From assembly GCA_033762735.1 (NCBI GenBank), contig JANRLJ010000022.1:1-64000 (forward strand): a stretch of 64,000 nt of DNA. Direction: 5' to 3'. Below, in pieces: positions 60,248-64,000 of this stretch (the stretch's first letter is position 1; the number at the start of each line of letters is the position of its first letter). Below the pieces are notes generated by a model. It did not search any database and was not told the DNA's origin. It was given only the letters and a program-made list of their open reading frames with translations. Source of the stretch: JANRLJ01 sp033762735 (GTDB lineage Bacteria; Chloroflexota; Anaerolineae; Aggregatilineales; Phototrophicaceae). The translations under genes were made by a program, and so were the position numbers.

Positions 60248-60769
60248 ATGAGCAAGACCGTTATCCCCGGACGCTTTACCGCCAGTATTGAAGAACCCTT
60301 CGTCGTCTTCCTGATCGGAATGCGCGTCAACAAATTCTGGGCGTTTTCCAAATGGATGCCCGTCGCCCGTTCGATGCCGGGGATGCTGGAGGTGCTGTAT
60401 AAATACCCCGAAAAAGGCTTTCTTGGCTCAGAGAGTTTTGTCCGTGCGTGGCCGCTGGAAACGATGCTGATGACCTACTGGCGTTCGTTCGAGCATCTGG
60501 AACATTTCGCCCGGAGCAAGGACGACCCGCATCTGGGAGCTTGGCGCAACTTCAATAAGCTGGTCGGCACGGATGGCACCGTCGGAATCTGGCATGAGAC
60601 GTATCTGGTCGAGCCGGGGCATTATGAAGCGGTGTACGGCAACATGCCTGTGTTCGGGCTGGCAAAGGCGACCAGCCACGTCCCCGCACTGGGGCGGCGC
60701 GAAACTGCGCGGCGGCGGATGGGCGGCGAAAACGAACCTGCTGTGGAAACGCCCGCCCAGAGTGCTTGA
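60248..60769 (+). CDS. DUF4188 family protein (monooxygenase-like)
   Basis: A 173-residue protein. It matches the pattern of DUF4188, a heme- or ferredoxin-fold group related to dimeric alpha/beta-barrel monooxygenases, in VVFLIGMRVNKFW, YWRSFEHLEHFARSKDDPHL and GIWHETYLV. GGAG precedes the ATG. Its stop codon TGA lies inside the TTGACA of the next promoter, so it is transcribed separately from aspartate kinase. Function unproven. Confidence 0.8.
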   Translation: MSKTVIPGRFTASIEEPFVVFLIGMRVNKFWAFSKWMPVARSMPGMLEVLYKYPEKGFLGSESFVRAWPLETMLMTYWRSFEHLEHFARSKDDPHLGAWRNFNKLVGTDGTVGIWHETYLVEPGHYEAVYGNMPVFGLAKATSHVPALGRRETARRRMGGENEPAVETPAQSA

Positions 60770-60794
60770 CAGCCTTTGCCGAAAGCGTTATCTT
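60766..60794 (+). promoter_or_regulatory. Promoter of the aspartate kinase leader transcript
   Basis: TTGACA (60766-60771), 17-base spacer, TATCTT (60789-60794). Expected start of transcription near 60801, about 30 bases before the leader-peptide ATG. Confidence 0.75.
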
Positions 60795-60830
60795 ACGCAC
60801 AGGTTTGCTATAAGGAATTTGGGCAATATC

Positions 60831-60929
60831 ATGCCTTGCTTCTGTATGATGACGGTCATCAAGATGATGACTACCACTACTCGGACTATGCCGCACCTGA
60901 ATGGGTGGGGAGATTTCCGTTTGTCGTAG
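60831..60929 (+). CDS. Candidate leader peptide for attenuation of aspartate kinase
   Basis: A 32-codon ORF between the promoter and the terminator hairpin upstream of lysC. Residues 6-20 read MMTVIKMMTTTTRTM: 13 of 15 are Met, Thr, Ile or Lys, all end products of the aspartate pathway, including four Thr codons in a row. The stop TAG is at 60927-60929. AAGGAA (60812-60817) is a possible RBS but is 13 bases from the ATG, which is long. The last codons contain the segment that can form the antiterminator. An overlapping frame (60776 onward) is open but rich in Asp/His/Tyr without an RBS. Translation is inferred, not shown. Confidence 0.65.
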   Translation: MPCFCMMTVIKMMTTTTRTMPHLNGWGDFRLS

Positions 60930-60982
60930 TGACGCAGGGCAAAACGAACAGGTCACACACGGCGCGTGGGGAAATCTCCCAC
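60905..60982 (+). promoter_or_regulatory. Candidate antiterminator structure
   Basis: GTGGGGAGATTTCC (60905-60918) can pair with GGAAATCTCCCAC (60970-60982) with one bulged G. The 3' strand contains the CCCAC of the terminator stem, so the two structures exclude each other. A ribosome at the leader stop codon would cover the 5' strand; one stalled on the Met/Thr codons would leave it free. Confidence 0.6.
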
Positions 60983-60993
60983 GCGCTTTTTTT
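60962..60993 (+). terminator. Attenuator terminator upstream of lysC
   Basis: GCGCGTGGG (60962-60970), loop GAAATCT, CCCACGCGC (60978-60986), then seven T. The stem is perfect over 9 bp. It ends 21 bases before the aspartate kinase ATG, between promoter and gene, so it must be conditional. Confidence 0.85.
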
Positions 60994-61013
60994 GTTTACA
61001 GACAGGAGCGAAC

Positions 61014-62435
61014 ATGAAGACCATTACAATGAAGTTTGGGGGAACGTCTGTCGGCAGTGTGCAGGCCATCAACAACGTCAGCCAGATCGCCAAAAGCGCA
61101 GTGGAAGGCGGAGATCGGGTCGTCGTGGTCGTCTCCGCCATGTCGGGCATTACGGACTCGCTGCTGGAGTCGATTCGGCTGGCGATCCGGGGCGATAAAT
61201 GGGGCTATCTGTCGCTGTCGGGCAAAATGCGCGACCGCCACGAAGAAGCGGTCAACGATCTGCTCCCGCCCGGCACCGACCGCGACGCAACGCTCGCTTC
61301 CCTCAATAAACTCTTTGACCAGCACATCGAACACTGCCAGGCCATCAGCACGCTTGGCGAAGCCACCTCTCGCATCGCCGACGCGATTGTGTCGTTTGGC
61401 GAACGCGCCAGCAGCAAGATTGTGGCGGCGGCGCTGCGCGAAGCCGGGATCAATGCGAAGGCGGTGGATGCCGCCCAGTACCTTATCACCGACGACACCT
61501 ATCAGCACGCCCAGCCCTACTGGGATGTGACGCAGCAGCGTATCGAAAAAGGACTGCTCCCGGCGCTGGAAGCGGGTGTCACACCGGTCATTACGGGCTT
61601 CATCGGCGCCACTGCGGATGGTGCGTATACAACGCTGGGACGCGGCGGCAGCGATTACAGCGCGGCCATTTTCGCCGCCTACTGCCAGAGCGACGAGTTC
61701 ATCATCTGGACGGATGTGGACGGGGTGATGACGACCGACCCCCGCATCGACAAGCGGGCGCGGGTGCTGCCCTATGTCTCCTATCAGGAGGTGGGCGAAC
61801 TGGCGTTTTATGGCGCGAAGGTGCTGCATCCCAAGACAATTCAGCCGATTATCAATCGGGGTATTCCGGTCTACGTCCGCAACACGTTCAACCCCTCACA
61901 TCCGGGGACGCTCATCGGAGAGGAAAACCAGCCGAGCAGCACGGTGGTCAAAGCGGTGACGTGCATCCGCAGTGTGAGCATGCTGACCATCAGCGGGCGC
62001 GGGATGCTGGGAGTGCCGGGGGTGGCCGGGCGCGCCTTCCTGGCGACCTCGCGGGCGGGCGGCAATATCCTGATGATCTCACAGTCATCCTCTGAGCAAA
62101 GCATCTGCTTCACGGTGATGGACGATAAGGCGCAGGCCGTCAAGCTGGCGGTCGAGGACGAATTCAGCCGGGAGATCACCCGCAGCGACATCAGCGGCGT
62201 CGATGTGTCGGGCAGCATCGTGATTATCACTGTCGTCGGCGGTGGGATGCGCGGGACGCCGGGCATTGCCGGGCGCATCTTTACTGTGATGGGGCAGGCG
62301 GGGATCAATGTGCTGGCGATTGCGCAGGGGTCGTCGGAGTGCAGCATTTCATTTGTGATCGACGAAGCCGATATGAAACGGGCGGTGGTGGTGCTGCATG
62401 ACCTGGCGCTGGAAGCCGTACCCGATGCAGGCTGA
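61014..62435 (+). CDS. lysC: Aspartate kinase
   Basis: A 473-residue enzyme phosphorylating aspartate, the first step toward lysine, methionine, threonine and isoleucine. The kinase domain begins KFGGTSVGSVQAI (6-18) and contains TLGRGGSDYSAAIFAA and TDVDGVMTTDPR. Two C-terminal ACT domains (about 325-473; SMLTISGRGMLGVPGVAGRA and VTIVGGGM-like SIVIITVVGGGMRGTPG) should bind the feedback inhibitor. It is monofunctional, with no homoserine dehydrogenase domain. ATG 61014 has AGGAG six bases upstream. Expression is probably controlled by the attenuator just upstream. Confidence 0.95.
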   Translation: MKTITMKFGGTSVGSVQAINNVSQIAKSAVEGGDRVVVVVSAMSGITDSLLESIRLAIRGDKWGYLSLSGKMRDRHEEAVNDLLPPGTDRDATLASLNKLFDQHIEHCQAISTLGEATSRIADAIVSFGERASSKIVAAALREAGINAKAVDAAQYLITDDTYQHAQPYWDVTQQRIEKGLLPALEAGVTPVITGFIGATADGAYTTLGRGGSDYSAAIFAAYCQSDEFIIWTDVDGVMTTDPRIDKRARVLPYVSYQEVGELAFYGAKVLHPKTIQPIINRGIPVYVRNTFNPSHPGTLIGEENQPSSTVVKAVTCIRSVSMLTISGRGMLGVPGVAGRAFLATSRAGGNILMISQSSSEQSICFTVMDDKAQAVKLAVEDEFSREITRSDISGVDVSGSIVIITVVGGGMRGTPGIAGRIFTVMGQAGINVLAIAQGSSECSISFVIDEADMKRAVVVLHDLALEAVPDAG

Positions 62436-62438
62436 AAA

Positions 62439-62467
62439 TTGCCAAGCGAGGCGGCGTGGACTATAAT
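62439..62467 (+). promoter_or_regulatory. Promoter downstream of lysC
   Basis: TTGCCA (62439-62444), 17-base spacer, TATAAT (62462-62467). Serves the gene at 62569, with a UTR of about 95 bases. Confidence 0.7.
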
Positions 62468-62568
62468 GCGGCACATTGATTTTGATAGAATTGCGATAGA
62501 AACAATGTACGCCCTGTAAACATTGCAGGGGAAACATCGTCTGTCGAATACCGCGAAGGAATACCAAC

Positions 62569-63150
62569 ATGGGAGAACAAAGCCTCGGCATCATCGTCAT
62601 GGGGTTGATTATCCTGGTCGATCTGGTCGCTATCGTGCTGGTCCTCAACATGGGAGGCAAGCACGACGCGCATCGTGAGACGCCGCATAAGCCGGAAGGT
62701 GGCGCAATCGAGGCGGAATCGGTGCGTCGCATTCGCGAGCAGAACGAGGCCTATGCCCGTCGTGCGGCGGAACTGGCTGCGAAAGCCTCTGCTCCCGTAG
62801 TAACCAGTGCCCCAGCGGCGACGGCTGAAAAGCCTGCTCGTCCGGTGCCGACGGCGGATGATGCAGCCCGTGCTGCCCGGCGGGAAGCGGCCAAAGCCAA
62901 GCGTACTGGCTCTGCCCCTGCTGCAACCGCTGCTGCTACGGCGGATGTTCCTGCTTCCGCAACCGTCGAAGCCCCGGCTGAGGCTGTGGTTGAGGCGGCT
63001 TCTCCAGCGGAGACAGCGCCTGCCGCTCCTGCACCGGTGGCGGAAAAAGCGGCAAGTCCCGCCGGGAGTGGCGCGATTGGCAGTATGAGCGAGGATGAAC
63101 GCGCCCGCAAGCGCGAGGAAGCGCTCAAGCGCAAAGCCGCCCGCAAGTAG
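62569..63150 (+). CDS. Ala-rich membrane-anchored protein of unknown function
   Basis: A 193-residue protein. One N-terminal membrane span (about 5-27, LGIIVMGLIILVDLVAIVLV) is followed by a short basic/His stretch and a long Ala/Pro/Glu/Lys low-complexity region (about 60-170). The last 20 residues are highly charged (DERARKREEALKRK). The pattern resembles tail-type scaffolding proteins but identifies no family. The start is an ATG after GAAGGAA. Its own promoter lies upstream. The HEAT-repeat gene follows after 110 bases. Confidence 0.7.
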   Translation: MGEQSLGIIVMGLIILVDLVAIVLVLNMGGKHDAHRETPHKPEGGAIEAESVRRIREQNEAYARRAAELAAKASAPVVTSAPAATAEKPARPVPTADDAARAARREAAKAKRTGSAPAATAAATADVPASATVEAPAEAVVEAASPAETAPAAPAPVAEKAASPAGSGAIGSMSEDERARKREEALKRKAARK

Positions 63151-63260
63151 CATCTTCCATACAGCGGCCTACGGAATTCCTGAGTGGTTATTGAGTCAAC
63201 CTGGTGCGCCCATCAGAACATCGAGCGGGCGCTCTTGTATGTATTGGAATGGAGTCAACG

Positions 63261-63875
63261 ATGGAACAGAACGAACGCATCATGCAGGCGCTCGCTGCGC
63301 TGAACAGTGCTGATGAAAATGAACGCGCCGTAGGCATCCGTGTGCTGGGTGAAGAACGATACACTGCTGCTGTGCCGCAGCTGCTCGACCTGCTGGAAAG
63401 CGGCGATCCCGGCACCCGCTTTATGATCGTCACCGCTCTGGGCAAGATGGGCGATGAAAGCGCGGTTCCGGCGCTGCTGGTCGAACTCCAGGGCAGCGAT
63501 CCCTGGGTGCGTGTGGCCGCGACAGGTGCGCTGATTACCATCGGCACCACTGCCGTGCCCGGTCTGGTGGAAGGGCTGCGCCATGAGGACAAGGCCGTTC
63601 GCCGTGCTTCTGCGAAGGCGCTTGGTAAGATCGGTGAAACGGATGCCGACGCGCTGCGTGGTCTGTCTGCCGCACTGCTGGATGTGGACAGCGCTGTGCG
63701 CCGCTTCGCTGCGGAAGCGCTCGGTCGCCTGGGCGATGAATCCTACGTCTCGGTTATCGCCGAAGTGCTGAGCGATGTAGACCCCGATGCCCGTATCGCC
63801 GCCTTCCGCGCCCTTGCCAGCATTGGCACACCGGAAGCGCAGACTGCGATGCGCAACTGGGTCAAGAGCAGCTAA
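63261..63875 (+). CDS. HEAT-repeat protein (PBS lyase-like)
   Basis: A 204-residue protein built of about six HEAT-like repeats of roughly 30 residues. Typical repeats are AVPQLLDLLESGDPGTRFMI, AVPALLVELQGSDPWVRVAA and SVIAEVLSDVDPDARIAAFR, with A-L-G-K-[IM]-G turns between. Such solenoids mediate protein-protein binding. ATG 63261 is chosen because GGAG is six bases upstream; ATG 63249 is in frame. Its TAA stop (63873-63875) is part of the left end of the MITE-like element, so the original C-terminus may have been altered. Confidence 0.85.
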   Translation: MEQNERIMQALAALNSADENERAVGIRVLGEERYTAAVPQLLDLLESGDPGTRFMIVTALGKMGDESAVPALLVELQGSDPWVRVAATGALITIGTTAVPGLVEGLRHEDKAVRRASAKALGKIGETDADALRGLSAALLDVDSAVRRFAAEALGRLGDESYVSVIAEVLSDVDPDARIAAFRALASIGTPEAQTAMRNWVKSS

Positions 63876-63966
63876 GTACAGCAAAAGAAGCAATGAGCGA
63901 CGAGCAATGAGTTTTTGAACTCAGACAGCCGCTCGTCGCCCACGTTTTCAATATGGTTGTACTTAG
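63872..63966. mobile_element. MITE-like element, copy 2
   Basis: CTAAGTACA (63872-63880) and TGTACTTAG (63958-63966) are the terminal inverted repeats. The interior has AAAAGAAG, CAATGAGCGACGAGCAATGA, TTTTTGAACTC, CCCACGTTTTCAAT and matches copy 1 (56812-56910) over most of its length. The left end supplies the stop codon of the HEAT-repeat gene. Confidence 0.75.
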
Positions 63967-64000
63967 GTGTCGTCAAAAAGAAAACGCACGATGCTTTTCG

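Noticed and set aside
60795..61013. A lysine riboswitch or T-box in front of lysC
   Set aside because: The leader is too short for a lysine riboswitch plus terminator, and I find no T-box bulge or specifier arrangement. The coding signal explains the region better.
60776..61198. An alternative long frame across the lysC leader
   Set aside because: It runs through the terminator and into aspartate kinase out of frame. It is Asp/His/Tyr-rich and has no RBS, so the 32-codon leader ORF is the better reading.
1..64000. tRNA, rRNA, tmRNA or RNase P genes
   Set aside because: No T-loop plus acceptor pairing or conserved RNA core was recognised by eye on either strand. A covariance-model scan could still find one.

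Overview
The window looks like chromosomal DNA of an aerobic member of the Chloroflexota, probably Anaerolineae-like. This is inference. It rests on the many exported proteins with Pro/Thr-rich linkers and SH3, LysM or CAP domains, the stand-alone receiver proteins, an A2-type heme-copper oxidase, the RpoB sequence and high overall GC. No rRNA, tRNA, CRISPR array, transposase or phage module was recognised. The left edge cuts a gene of which only the last 31 codons remain.

Layout. 1-7 kb: acetyltransferase/oxidoreductase pair, an SH3 surface protein, two receiver-only response regulators coupled to an RNA methyltransferase homologue, and a cold-shock gene with a long leader. 7-15.5 kb: inositol monophosphatase, double-FHA protein, a PyrK/PyrD-like pair, then a Pro-rich protein, an exported phospholipase D-fold protein and a HerA/DUF87 ATPase. 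15.5-17.5 kb: an AT-rich island with one secreted protein of unknown function. 17.5-25 kb: fructose-bisphosphatase, ECF sigma factor with a membrane partner, rpoB with a consensus promoter, and opposite it a freestanding LAGLIDADG endonuclease whose 3' end lies in the rpoB terminator. 25-37 kb: endonuclease V, a beta-lactamase-fold hydrolase, HAD phosphatase, DUF1028 protein, two glycosyltransferases, PadR regulator, and cell-wall proteins (LysM lipoprotein, M23 and M15-like peptidases). 37-45 kb: P1B-4 metal ATPase with a possible operator, beta-propeller-like protein, TetR regulator, lipoprotein, ferrochelatase, SLATT-like protein. 45.7-52 kb: a cytochrome c oxidase cluster (subunits II, I, III-like, an uncharacterised membrane protein, III, IV). 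52-64 kb: SDR enzyme, DUF2236 and CAP/LysM pair, PlsY, TrmB, YbjQ, ComEA-like protein, orphan ABC ATPase, aspartate kinase and a HEAT-repeat protein.

The strongest candidate for something new is the region in front of aspartate kinase (60766-61013). A near-consensus promoter is followed by a 32-codon ORF in which 13 of residues 6-20 are Met, Thr, Ile or Lys. A perfect terminator hairpin follows, and its 3' arm can pair instead with the end of the small ORF. This is the architecture of ribosome-mediated attenuation, controlled by the end products of the aspartate pathway.

Other points of note are three enzyme homologues lacking catalytic residues (RumA-like Cys to Ser, dihydroorotate dehydrogenase-like loss of NxxCxN, SDR Tyr to His). 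Four families of intergenic repeats are also present: ten short GTAGGGGCG palindromes, a 95-99 bp element with terminal inverted repeats in two copies, a CCACAGAG/CGCCAAG repeat in three copies (one inside a coding region), and CCCTCTCC-rich repeats. Some of these repeats supply stop codons to neighbouring genes.
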